From contig NC_084702.1 in assembly GCF_028389875.1 (NCBI RefSeq), positions 68,049,582 to 68,113,581 of the forward strand: a stretch of 64,000 bases of DNA. Direction: 5' to 3'. Position 1 is the first letter of the stretch. The number at the start of each line of letters is the position of its first letter. A model generated the notes under the pieces. That model saw only the letters and a list, made by a program, of their open reading frames with translations. It was not told the DNA's origin and searched no databases. A program made the translations under genes and the position numbers. Below are positions 1 to 12,300 of the stretch, piece after piece. The stretch comes from Rhea pennata. Taxonomy: Eukaryota > Chordata > Aves > Rheiformes > Rheidae.

Positions 1-860
1 TTCCTCTTCCCATAAGAAATACTCTTCTACAGTCCAACAGCAAAAAGGTAGGCAAGACAAAGAAACCAAACTAGGCATGTAATTACAGCCAAGGAGGCAA
101 AGACCAGAGGCCTACGGACACAAATGCTCAGTTCTCGCTAACAATCACAAAACAAAGGCAACGGTACCATCTTCACTACGTTATACAGCAGAGGAAGTAC
201 CTGTGCAGAGATGAACTTAAACAACTGTAAAATAGCTACAAACACACAGAGGCAAAGTGCCGGGACTCCAAGATAACATTAGCACTCCACTAGTCTGCTG
301 CAGAAGACTTTTGAAAAATAAGATGCATAAGCAAGACAAATGACTGCAGAGTGAAAACAAGACTTTTATACCAACAGCAATGACATAAACAAGGGAAAGG
401 AAACTAAGTTGCCCCCCAGGTGGTAGGCTGCAATGATCTAACAGGTAAAGTCTTGGCCCTATGAACAGGCACATAACACTGAAAAACTGGCCTTAACAAG
501 TCACTGAACTTCAGCACAAAGGACAGAAGAGCATAAATTGCTATACAGAAACATCTAGAAACTGCACAGAACATGGAGAGAAAAATCCAGCCCAGGAGAA
601 GGCGCTGGGGAAGCCATTCTGCATGCCAAAATGCTAGAGATGACTGTGGCACCTCTGCAAAGGCGTCTTTCAATGAAACCAGTAAACAAACAAAATCCCC
701 ACTTTGCTCCAGAAATACAGAAACAAAAGCCCATGTAGACTCTGGCCAAATACATAGCATATGGAGAATTAGGATCACAACTTGGCAACGACTAAAACTA
801 GGAAGGGAGGCCCTAGGTGAAAGTCTAAAAAAAGTTACATTCATACACAATTAATGCAAA
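1..860. other. Unclassified GC-elevated block 3' of WDR70
   Basis: The block is visibly less AT-rich than the DNA on its right. It contains the longest single open frame I noticed in the window (148 codons, minus strand, 850-404) and a TATAAAAG-type box on the minus strand near 366-373. The predicted protein is Cys/Leu/Phe-rich, has no recognisable domain and lacks neighbouring exon signals. The combination could come from an old LTR-type repeat, but I see no clear terminal repeats or primer-binding site. I do not call a gene. Confidence 0.25.
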
Positions 861-2911
861 TATTGTTTCTAATATTCCATTTGCACGAAGAGGTGGACCT
901 TTCATACCAAGTATTTATTCATGTTAATATTTTTCCCTGGACAACTCAGAGGGGTGAGTTAGAGTTTGCTATCCCATGTATGGCCCAGCAGACTCTTCAT
1001 ATCTCCTTCCTGACATAATTAACTCTTACTATTGAGCTGTCCAATATTAAAAATTGCTTTTAAAAATGTGTTAAAGTGGGCCTTGCTGGTGAACATGATG
1101 CCTGAAAATCCAATGTCTAGGACTACTGCAAACAGCAAAAGCTAAGTACAAATATAAACGTAATTTAAGTTAGCTTTATATTTTTTTAGTATTTTTTGCA
1201 CAGACATTATTTTAAATTTTAGGCTGATAAGAGAGTCATTTAAGACAACTTGGAAATTAAACATTGTGAATAATAGTGACTTAAACTCTTAAAACAGAAA
1301 TTGTAACAAGGTTTACTTGCAATAAAATAAAAATTAGAAAACAAGATCTAGCTGTTCAGAATAATTAACATAAAAAGTTTTGCCTACTTACCTTTTTATT
1401 CCTGCCAAGCTTAGAGAGCACTGTATTTTTCCTCATCTGCCTTTCCCTCCAGCTCTGCTCTCCACTAAGCCATGCTGCCTCAGTAAACAACTTCTAACAA
1501 TAGAAATCATAAATATTTCACCTATAACCAAGGATCTGATAAATTTTTAAAAATCTTACCACTATGTTACAGAAATTTGTTTGAAAATGCTTTATTTTGT
1601 AGTACTTTACTTGGATGAAGTAAAATAAAAAAACAGTCTTTAGTGAAACAGCGGTCATTTAACATTAATTACCTGAAGGGGACATTTCACAAAGCTCTTT
1701 AGCAGGTCCTGTTACCCAACTGCTGCTCTTCACCTGATACTTTCTTTTCTTTTCCTTTTCCTGGCTACCTAGGCATTAAGTCCTTCATATTACATGTGAC
1801 AGCACTAATTGCAAGCTAAGGATTTCTTTTGGTATTCTAAATAAGTATATACAAGAAGATTTTCTAAAAGACAAAAAGACAAGTTGTGGGTTATTCAGTG
1901 AGGTTCCACTCTGATCAGAAGGCAATGCTGAGTTAGAGCAGTGGAAATGTTTTGCTGTTGGAACGTTAGACAAATCTCACGCCGCCTTCGGAGAACAGGC
2001 TCACTTTTCCCTAATGCACAGAAATGCTAACTGAAAAAGATAAACATGGATAAGGAAGTCTCACAATTAAACCACGATGCAGAGAACGCTTGAGAAAAAC
2101 TTTAAGCCCCATTGCCTCTATCAGGACACATGCTTGAGATTAGGAAGGTGATTAAATGCTTGGCTAAATATAGCCTTAGCAAATGCCTTCAGAATCTATT
2201 CATAATTAATAAAGCTTGATTGTTTATGTCATCTCTTGTTCTCTACTCTTAGTGGAAATGCAGAGTGCTTGTCTTACTACATATGATTATAATCACAATA
2301 CTTACCATACTGTATACTATTATAATCACAATATAAATGTCTACAACTAATCTAGATTCCTTTCTGCTTCCACAAATGATATTAATTTTCAATCTCTCTG
2401 TCCTTCAGTTTATGGCATTTAGCATTGCAATTCTGTGTTAAACACTGAATCCTTTCAATATTTAAATAACTACTATCAGTCTTTAGAGAATGTGAGCCAA
2501 GAAATAACATAATTCAGGCAAACAACAAAAACAACATACACAAAAAGTTGGTAACAGATGTTAACTGTGTTAACACTAACCAGTACAAACTAATAGGGTT
2601 AGGAAGCTTGAATCAAATTATTTATCAACTAATAAATAAACATATGTTCGTTTTATTAAAATAAAATATATAATTGTCTGTTCCTGTTTTACCTGGCGAA
2701 AAATAAAATTCATATAAAATATTATTGTGAGATGATATATATATTTGCAAACACCACCATTCACTTAAGGATGGACATCAGAAAATATGGTTTTTAAAAT
2801 TCACATGCAAGCTAACTGAACCAGATTATTCCATATTAATAAATCTAAATAAAAGCATAAATCTCGTTTATCTGAAGATAACTTCTTATACAGTATAAGA
2901 AAAAAATGAGA
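861..2911. other. AT-rich 3' flank of WDR70, no gene seen
   Basis: I see no exon-like frame, RNA gene or recognisable mobile element here. A 15-bp motif, attataatcacaata, occurs twice about 35 bp apart near 2286 and 2320, a minor local duplication. By conserved synteny in other vertebrates GDNF would lie further in this direction, but none of it is visible. Confidence 0.6.
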
Positions 2912-3313
2912 AGTTTGAGAATCTGTATTATTTTATTCTGGTACTTAAAATCCTTTAACATTGTCATGACACAGCTTTGGTAAAGTTGGCAGTAATAAAA
3001 AAAAAAGAACATTCAGCAATGTCCCGAATTCTATTACAAATTATAAGCACAAATATTTTTCATTTAAACCACAAAGCTAAGTAACTGACACAGGGAGGAG
3101 TTTTCCTTTTCACAGTAAATTTCATTCCTTATTACAAAATTCAGATATAGAATTACCATCCACGGTAATCCAACGATCCTTTTTAAACTGTAGGCAGTTT
3201 TACACATCAAAATAATTTATGCTTTCAAAGATTCTGACCTGCTCCTCAAAGTAAAGAAATACATGCTGCACTTTGTTTCAAATGCTCTTGAATTGTTTTT
3301 TAAATCAATTTCT
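2912..3313 (-). other. WDR70: Putative WDR70 3' UTR
   Basis: This is the stretch after the TGA at 3314 down to about 20 nt past the first AATAAA hexamer on the minus strand (2937-2932). It is AT-rich and has no other coding signal. Several more AATAAA hexamers lie further downstream (for example near 2652-2657 and 1591-1596), so a longer UTR is possible. The end point is an inference. Confidence 0.4.
2932..2937 (-). promoter_or_regulatory. Candidate polyadenylation signal for WDR70
   Basis: The plus strand reads TTTATT, so the minus strand reads AATAAA, about 380 nt after the WDR70 stop. It is the first canonical hexamer after the stop, and the following minus-strand sequence is T-rich. The use of this site is not shown by the sequence. 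Confidence 0.35.
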
Positions 3314-3398
3314 TCAAATTTTACGTTTTTTCCACTCTGGTTTGTCTGTTTCATCATCTTCCTGTTCCACTTCTGCAAAAACTGTTTTTGGCTGTGTT
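3314..3398 (-). CDS. WDR70: WDR70 terminal coding exon with stop codon
   Basis: The coding part of the last exon is 85 bp. It follows a gttttctAG acceptor, has one base completing the split Lys codon, then 27 codons and TGA at 3316-3314. It encodes TQPKTVFAEVEQEDDETDK, then PEWKKRKI. An acidic run followed by a basic WKKRKI terminus is the WDR70 signature end. The acidic run (EQEDDETDK) differs from the human one I remember, as expected for the least conserved part. Confidence 0.92.
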
Positions 3399-6300
3399 CT
3401 AGAAAACAATAAAAAGATTAAAATAATGGTCAGACTATAGTTCTTCCTTATGAGATGCTCCATAAGACATGCAGTAGACACAAATGACATCCCTTCTGTA
3501 CTTAAAAAGGGAGGAGAGTAACTTATACTTGTCTACTTCATTTTCAACAATAAAAGCATCAAGTAATTTTCTAAAAATTCAAGAAACTTGCAGCTCTCAG
3601 GCAAAGAACGAAAGTAAGAAGAGGAGCACAGCAAATAAACCAGCAAGTACTAGTTCCTCATCAGTGTGCAACCTTACCTGTCTATTCCATGAATAAAATG
3701 GATTTTAATATAATGCTAGAAAAACAGAGTTAGTCTTCTCATTTCATGACAAAAAAAAAAAATCCATTTTGATATGCTGTAGTAAGACAGCAGCCAGTAA
3801 ATGAAAACAGAACAGCATGGTTTCTGGCTAGCCTATGCATGAAAAAAACAGCTTCTCCTCCAGAGACTTCATCCAGCACTACTGTAACATAATAAAACTA
3901 ATGATCTTCATATGAGAACAGAGTGTATTCTACAGTCAAGCTTGATGATATCTATCCCTCCACTGTTTACTTCTATTTAAAATAACACTTGAACTTTATA
4001 AAAATAATTATTGATTACTTTCTAAACGAACACAGTATCAAGTAGCATTTCAACAAACTGTTTAGACATTCAGTTCTCCCATTTTACACTTTAATCACAG
4101 CCTGGTCCTTTTTTTTCCCCAGTCTAATTCTTAGCATAATCATTGTGGAGCTGAAACTGCTAGATTTGTGAAGTTGGCTCTACTAGACTCCTCATTACAA
4201 CAAAGACATGTCAAAGTATAAAAAGCAGCCAAGACAGTCGTCGTCTTATTAGGGTATTTACTAATGTTTTTACAGCCGTCAGAGGATGTGAACTGCTAAC
4301 TATTATTATAACAACCATTATTTGGCAGACTCTAGAAAATGCATAAACCTTAAAAAAATTGTGTCCGTCTTACTTAACACAGTAGGCATAATTCAATGTT
4401 ACCACTGACTTCAAAGAATAATAGTAAGCCCTCAGCTACTGATGTCAAAGAGCATGATTCTCCAGTTGTAAAATATGTGACACAAAATAGATTTAAAGTC
4501 ATCAGAACCAGTCAGAGACAACTTCCCTTGTACAGAGAATCTTTCTATTGGCTCGCCTTCTCCTTCCTCCTCCAAACTTGCTTGGAGGTGAGGAGCACAC
4601 CAAGATGTTCCACAGATGGTCAGAAAGGAGCTCCTGCTGTGGGACTCTATTGGCACATGGTCCCCAAAGCCCAAGTGCAAGATCTGGGCTGTGTGTCTCA
4701 TTACATCTAAGCAGACCGTGGACACAGCTGAGGACCTAAGCTAGTAGAAGTTAGATATGTCACTGTATGGAAAGCAGAATTAAAAGTAAAAAAAATTATA
4801 TTCTCCAAATCGAAGAAAAAGATCATCTGGAGATAGTTACATAAACTCTACTTATTTAGTCACTGAAAGAAGATAAAAATAATTAGTATTTGAGCCAGCA
4901 GGAATAAAGGCTTTATTGGCTGAAATACTGATTTTTTTTGGCTGCCGAAGAACTGGAATGTACAGAATCTTCGTTCTTTTCAAAACCTATTGGTGGAAGT
5001 TTATTTATGCAGTTTTAACAGTCTACCTTCATTGTATCACAATGAATACACACAAAAGTTATCTAAGTGTCATGCGGGATCACACAAGGTCAGTAGCGAG
5101 ATGTCTGTTAGTGTAGCACAACTGATCGAGTGTAAACCTATCACTTCTGACCACAAAACCAGCAAGTGTCATCATTTTAGTCAGAAACTTCCATCCAAAA
5201 AGAATGACTTTATTTCTGACATGATATTTATTTCTGACATCTGCATATTTTTCAGAATAGGAATGGTAAAGCAATATATGAAAAGTTATAGACTTCAGCT
5301 AATATAAGTAAGTTGCTCAGAGTTCAGTAAAGTGAAATAAAAAAGAGAGACTAGCATAATTTAGCAGTAACCAGTTCAACAGGAAGCATATAGAGGAAAT
5401 CAAGTCTGCTTGCTATCTCAATTTTTAAAATTAGCATGAAATGGCTATGGCCTCAGTTCAGCTGAAATATAAACTGTTCCACCTCCACAAGGTAATCAGA
5501 ACACCTACGGTTATTCATATGTCTGACCATTTTAAAGACAAACACAGAAATCACTGTGTTTGTTATAGAATTTATCAGTAGTGATCATTTAATTTAAATA
5601 AAAATTGTTCTGCTTAGGAACTGCAATGGAGATTGCCAGTGCAATAGGAGTACACTACATGATTAATATTTATAGAAAAATTATCAAGTAGGTTTACTAC
5701 TTCAAAATATTTTCATTTCTAAGGGCTAAACACCATATATGGCATCATTTGTCTTGTGGCTTGTCAGGACAAATGGGAGTCATGCACGGCAAAAGGGGTC
5801 AGGAGAGCTAGTCAATCTTCAAGGGCAACCTCCTCGAACCACATTCCATCCAACGTGCAGAAGGTCAAGCAAGCACAGCAGAAGGCCAGCACAGATGAAC
5901 AGGGAACTCTTGACTGAGATCAAAGCCCAAGCCCCAAATCCCCCAGAGTAAGTACAGAGAGGAAGTGAGCACAGGCTACTCGAGAGGAATAGAGGCACTG
6001 CCTGAACATGTGGGAGGGGATATAAGAAAGCCAAAGCTCAGCTGGATTGAAACTAGAAAGAGATGCAAAGGGCAACACTAAAGCTGTCTACAACTATGAT
6101 GACAGCAAAAGGAATGCTAAGGAAAATGTGTTCAGTGGGGCAGGGAACCTATTAACACAGGATATGGAAAACGCCAAGGTACTCAGTGCTTTCTTTGGCT
6201 CAGTCTTCCCCAGGAAGGTTTCTCCTCAGGCCTTCAAGGATCCCCATCTACTAGCAGAGTCTACAGCAGGAAATGGAGCATTACCAACAGCAGAGGTAGA

Positions 6301-9300
6301 TGGAGCACATAGCCAGCTGGATATATACAGATCTATGGGATCAGATGGGATGCATCTAAAGGAACTGAGGGTGCTGGCCAATGTCATTTCAAGGGCAGTC
6401 TGTCATCTTTGAGAGGTCACAGTGATCCAGTCTTGATGACTGGAAAAGACAAACATCACACTTAGCTTCAGGAAGGGCAAGAGGAGGGGAACTACAGGAT
6501 AGTCAACCTAACCTCAGTCCCTGGAACAAATTTTCATGGAAGCCATTTCCTGGCACATGAAGGACAAAAAGGTGGGAACAGCCCGCAAGTATTTAGTGAG
6601 GACATATAGTGCCTGTTCAGTCTGATTGCTTTGTGCCATGAGATCCCCCTCTCTTCAGCATTTGTGAGATAGCATCTGAATTACTGTGGCCACTTCTGGG
6701 TTTCCCAGTAGAGAAAAGGTATCATCATATTGGAGCAAGCCCAGAGGAGAGCCATCAGTTGGTCAGAAGATAGTGAAGAGCTGCCATCAGGATAGTTAGA
6801 GGGCTGGAGAACATGATATATGCGGAGAGGCTCAGAGAACTGGGTTTCTTCACTTTGAGAAGGGTAAAGAGGGACCTTATTGCTATCTACAGCTACCTAA
6901 TGACAGGGTATGCAGAAGATGAAGCCAGACTCTTCTCAGAGGTGCATAGCGGTAAGGCACGCAAAAACAGACACAGTATGAAAGATGGGAAGTTCCAGTT
7001 AGATAATACCAGGAAATTTTTTCTTTACTGAGAGGATGGTCAAACACTGCAACAAGTTGTCTGGAGCATTCGTGGAATCTCCATCTTTGAGGATATTCAA
7101 ATTTGACTGCACAAGTCCCTGAACAACATGATCTAATTAGACCTAACTAACTTGATTTCATTGGACCTACCTTGAGCAGGAGGTTGGACTGAATGACTTC
7201 CAGGTGTCCCTTCCCACCTAAATTATTCTATGATTCTGTAATTCCAGTTGATTGTTTGCTAAAACCAGTATGTCAAAAACTGAAAAATGCATTCATATTG
7301 TACTTAAGGGTTACAGTAAAAGGCTGTAAGCAAAAAGAAAAAAAAGGAAAAAAAAAGAAAAAAGAAAAAAAGTGAAATTTGTTTTGTCCTTACTAGATTT
7401 GTTTGTATGCTTTTCTGTAAGATTTTCTTTAGTTCAGTGGTTATCAAATATTCAGATATACAAATCCCTAAAAAAATTTGCAGTGGCCAGGCAGACTGCT
7501 CTAGAGTCAACTTAATCTCTCTAGTTCTGGTTTGTTTTTCTTAGTTACCTTCACAGATCTGGTAAAAGTAGCCCATTGACATCTAAGATTCACAGACTAG
7601 CAGTTAAAAAAATACTGCTTTAACTAAACCAGCTGGAGAGGGCAATTCCATATCATAGCATGTGACTCATGTCACAGTAACTTCTGAAATTTGTGTTTAT
7701 TTTGCACAAACAAAGAAAAAAGAATACTTTCAAGAATGCTTAGAAACCAGAACCGTGTCAAAAAGGCTACTCCGAGACCAAAAACTTTAGATTTTAAGCA
7801 TCAGGCCCCTTCTATTCATCCCTATCAACCAGCCTATCAACCAGGAAATCTCAGAGATGTTCCTCTCAAAATTAACAGACTTCCAAAAAAAGATTCATCT
7901 TAAATATATCAGGATGTGTCAACAAAATCTCAGTTATAAAACATTCTACTCCAGTCTGCTTCTTAAATTAAAGGTACTTGAGCCACAATGTAAGTAATGT
8001 TTCACATATGAGTACTGCTACTGAGAAAAACAGCAGTGAACACACAGCACAGCTACAGGTTGTTCCTTTTGCCAGTTACGAGCAGGGACGACAAAGATGG
8101 CACAAAGGGGGCTACGTCAATGAAATGTAAGATATGTTCAAGATAGACAAGAGTGTCTATCCTGATGAAGAGGGAAATTTCACCCTCATCTTCCTTACAA
8201 CACAGGCCTAAGCTATGTATGGGCCTGACTAGGCCCTCAGCTTCAACGCTTATTAATTCCTGCTGATCCTTCAGAGGGACATCTGAAGTCATTACAGTAT
8301 CTCTGTACAGCTGTGTTAAAGCAAACAGCTCACAAAGAATGTAGTTTTCAAACATTTACAACTGATGCCTCAAGTTCCTTTCCTGTAGTTCTTTACTTGA
8401 AATCTTCAATCTGTCCTTCCTTTCCTTTCCTTTCACTCCACTGGAACTACTCTTGCCAAGGTCTCTAACAAGCTTTTTCCTGAAAAATCTCAAGGTCTTT
8501 TCTCTGTGCTCATCCATTATGACCTCTCTGCTGCACTGATCACTGCTTTTTGGACACTTAATTCACATTGAGCTTCTGCGATACGTCACCTCCAGCTTCA
8601 GCATGTACTTCTTATCATCCCTTGATATCCTTTTCAGCAGTATCTTTTTTCACTCATCCTTTTGCCACTTATATACCTTCCCCTCCTTTTCTGGCTCAAT
8701 TTATAGGAGAAACAGAAAGGTTATGCTAATGATAACAAGCTTGAAAAAAATTTCAAGTGATAAATAATGCAAATGACTATTAGGGTTCCAGGCGCCTGGA
8801 AACTAGGTACCTTTAAATCCAACAGGATTTATGGAAAATTAAAAGGAAATATTTTTATGTGCGACTTATAAACTAACAGTACTAGTCATGCCACAGGTTC
8901 TTATTACAAGGATTATAAAGCATGAAAATATAATTATAAAAGCATGAAATCAGTTACCTGATTTAAAATGAAATACCTATGGCTTTTTCCTGCTCCTAGC
9001 TTTGTGGAGAGAGGAAGAGTTTTTTTGAATAAACATTTTTGCATTATTTTCTCTTGTAAACACCTTAGTCTGAGAACTCTGATCCTGCTCACTCCTGTAT
9101 GCAGGATAACAGTTTTACAACAGCTTACTACAGTTTTGCATTATTTTCTACATTCTCCTTCCTCCCTCCAAAAAAAAGTGAAATTCCCTAGTAAGTCTTG
9201 TTCCAAACACTTTTCTTAATGATTTTTTAAAGAATAAGGAAGCATTCCAAGAAATGGTTTTGAAATTCCCTTAGCTATAAGAAGTCTATAATATTCTAGC

Positions 9301-12300
9301 ATAGCAACACCAACGAAAGATCATTAAAAATCTTTTAACTTGACAACTGTTTCCTCTTTCACCTTTCACTGTAGCAAAAAAGTACACAGTCTTCTTGTTA
9401 ATATGAGCATCTCACTTCTTAAAAATATGACCATCTATTATGTTTCCAATTTTAAATAATATTTTGGACAGAAATTAAGTACAAACTGTAGATTTTATCA
9501 TGGCATACTTCATAAGAGGCTTTAAATCTACAGAAAAGGAAACATACAGAATTTAAAACATTTTTTCTCAAATTGCTGTTTTTAAGTAGCTGGGTAAAAT
9601 AGCCTTTCTCCTCTTCCAGTATTTTTAGTCAGAGATTTTTACATTAAAAGTAACTAGCTAGCATTTTTATGATCTTTTCAGAAACAATCTTACTGTTCTA
9701 GTAAGAACTGCGAAATGCCAAAATGATTAGTCTACACAATCCTTCATATTGATTTCACTCTGACTGTAGGAGATGGAGGTTAAAGTACATTCATTTTCTT
9801 TTACTGGTTTAGATAAAAATACCAGCCCAGATGTTTTCACTGACGTTCGTAGATCAAATTCTTTTACATGATTATTACTCATATGATAGGAATCATTCAC
9901 AAAAGAATAAAACTGACTTCAGACAAATGGTATGACTGAGGGAAAATCAGTGTTACTTGCAACTATGTATGTGAGGGTAAACCACAAATCATTTGGCCTT
10001 GGATCACTGTTTATTATAAAGCTCAAGGCGCAATGTCTATGACAGGCATAACTTGATAACCTGACATATCTGATAAATCAATCACTATGAAAAAAGATTT
10101 AGTATCTAAAATGTTTTTCCTTAGGTTAATATGCATTTTCTTACGGTGGAAAATGGAAAACCATAAATGAATAATCATCTATTAGACAACACACACACAG
10201 CCTTGTCAAACAAGAGAATGTATCAAGTGGATATTTTTATACCATGCTTAAGCAAGAAATAGTAGGAGTATTAGGAAGAACTGATAACAGAAAAATAAAG
10301 AAAATAGTAAAAATAAATTACTGTTTAAAAAAAGGAAACATACTGGTTATACGTTTTCTAGGTTTCAAGATAATATATAGTTTTGAAGAATACTAAATGT
10401 ATTTAGAATATAACATTTCCTAATCATTAAGTGTATATTATGCTATCACTAAAAGGATGCGGTTTCCCTAGATTTGTACACAGCTCAGTATTTTGAACTC
10501 CTGATTTCCACAGGGCCACACTACTTCAATATAATAATATCTGATAATTTACATCAATTACTTGTATTTTGCCTGTTTTACTGAGCTTATATTTAGAAGA
10601 ACATCTGTAAGATGCTGTATATATAAGGTGAGCATATATGCTCAGCAAAGTCAGATATCGGATATACAATTATTACCACTTTCTATACTATATACATGGG
10701 AAGACAAGCAGCTAATGAGACCCAAAGACCTGCCATTGTTCCATTCTTGTTAATGTAGACCTCCATTTCTGAAAATGAAGAACGTAACACAATTATAAAG
10801 AAAGTTTCCACATTTCAGTGTTAGCCTGAGTGAAATATAACAATAAAAAACCTTTAAAATGCTTGTTGCATAGGGCACTTCTTAAAGTCAAGTTTCTAAA
10901 GCAAGGATAACGGCAGTTTCACTGGCACAAAATCTATCAACTGCCAAAGCTGTCAAGGCAGCATGCTGCTGGCTGCACTCCAACTCCCCCACACGCATAG
11001 CACCGTCTGGTGTGTAAGTTAATAGCAGTCTGGACTTGCATCCTCCCCACTTCTCAGCCAGCTCTCTTCTTTCCCTGCAGCTACATCTTTTAACAAGAAA
11101 CCGTAATGAGATCTGCCCACCTGACACAGCAAGCCTTCTGTAATACAGCTATGTTTTAAAACTTTCATGTCTATTACATTGCAGGTGTCAGGGATGAAAC
11201 CTAATATGCAATCAATGAAGTTGCTGAGCCAAAAATATGCAAAAGTGTCTATCTATCTGACGGAATACGTGATCATATTTACTTTTGAGAATGGAGAGTT
11301 GCACATTTTAAATAAGAATGGGTACATGCACATTCATGTGTAGCAAACATGAATCCCCTAAAAAATTTGTATCTGTATTTAGCATCTTCATTATAGCAAT
11401 CATTACAAAATCAGACTCTTAAATATTTCTCCTTTTGACTTGTTAACAAGGGTGATACTGTACTATGCATTCATGTGATGCACTTTACAACAATGCCATA
11501 GTCATTAATTACTCAGTCAGAGCCTGGCTGGGTCACTAACGCTCTCCAGTTGCTTTGGAACTTCTCAAGTTGCTATTCTGTGATCCTTGCGAAGATGTGG
11601 GCCAAGTCAAAAAACAACTGTCATCACTAGAAACAACTTTGGCTATTAAAATACTTTCAACGTCTGGAAAGCTGTGATTTTTTTAATAACAGAAATAAAA
11701 GCTACTACAATAAGTACAGTCTGGGATACACAACAACAGGCTGCAAGCATGAAACGCAGCTTATTAGCTCTGCCTGTTCTGTGCAGACCATTTCACCTTT
11801 TCACAACCTTTTCCTTACGCATTTTGAAACCACCAGTTATACTAGATAGGTTATGTTATGTAACAAAACCCTCAGTAACAGTAATACAATGGAAAAAGTT
11901 TAGTAATTTTTAAAGAGGTAGTGTGAATGTTTCTGTTCATTACTATGAAATGCATTCATTTAGTATTATAGTATTTGTAATTTAGTATTAATGTATTAGT
12001 ATTTAGTATGTATTTTAGCACTACTATTAGTATCCATTCAATGATTTGAATCATACTGGAAAGTATTAAAGAAGAATATTCCACAGTTTTCACACACAGA
12101 GGTAAAACACACACACACCACATTCACATCTATATTTTAGACTGAGCAAATAACCATCTGTGGGATGGTTCCACTAGCATAACTTTGACATAGCTGTTTA
12201 AGTTATGTAACAGCAACCGATTATATATTTATTTACGTTGAATTTTTTGTAGAAGGTTATCAGTGCCATTTTTAATATTTGTGTACCTGTAAGACCAACT

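Noticed and set aside
404..850. 148-codon open frame on the minus strand as a possible gene
   Set aside because: It has no recognisable domain, no neighbouring exons and an odd Cys/Phe/Leu-rich composition. It is recorded only as an unexplained block.
6047..6412. 121-codon plus-strand frame as a host gene
   Set aside because: It is decayed CR1 ORF2 sequence, contiguous with the CR1 3' region.
8053..8355. 100-codon minus-strand frame beside the L2 fossil
   Set aside because: The translation (DVPLKDQQELISVEAEGL and on) looks plausible but matches nothing I know and has no supporting splice sites. It is probably chance.
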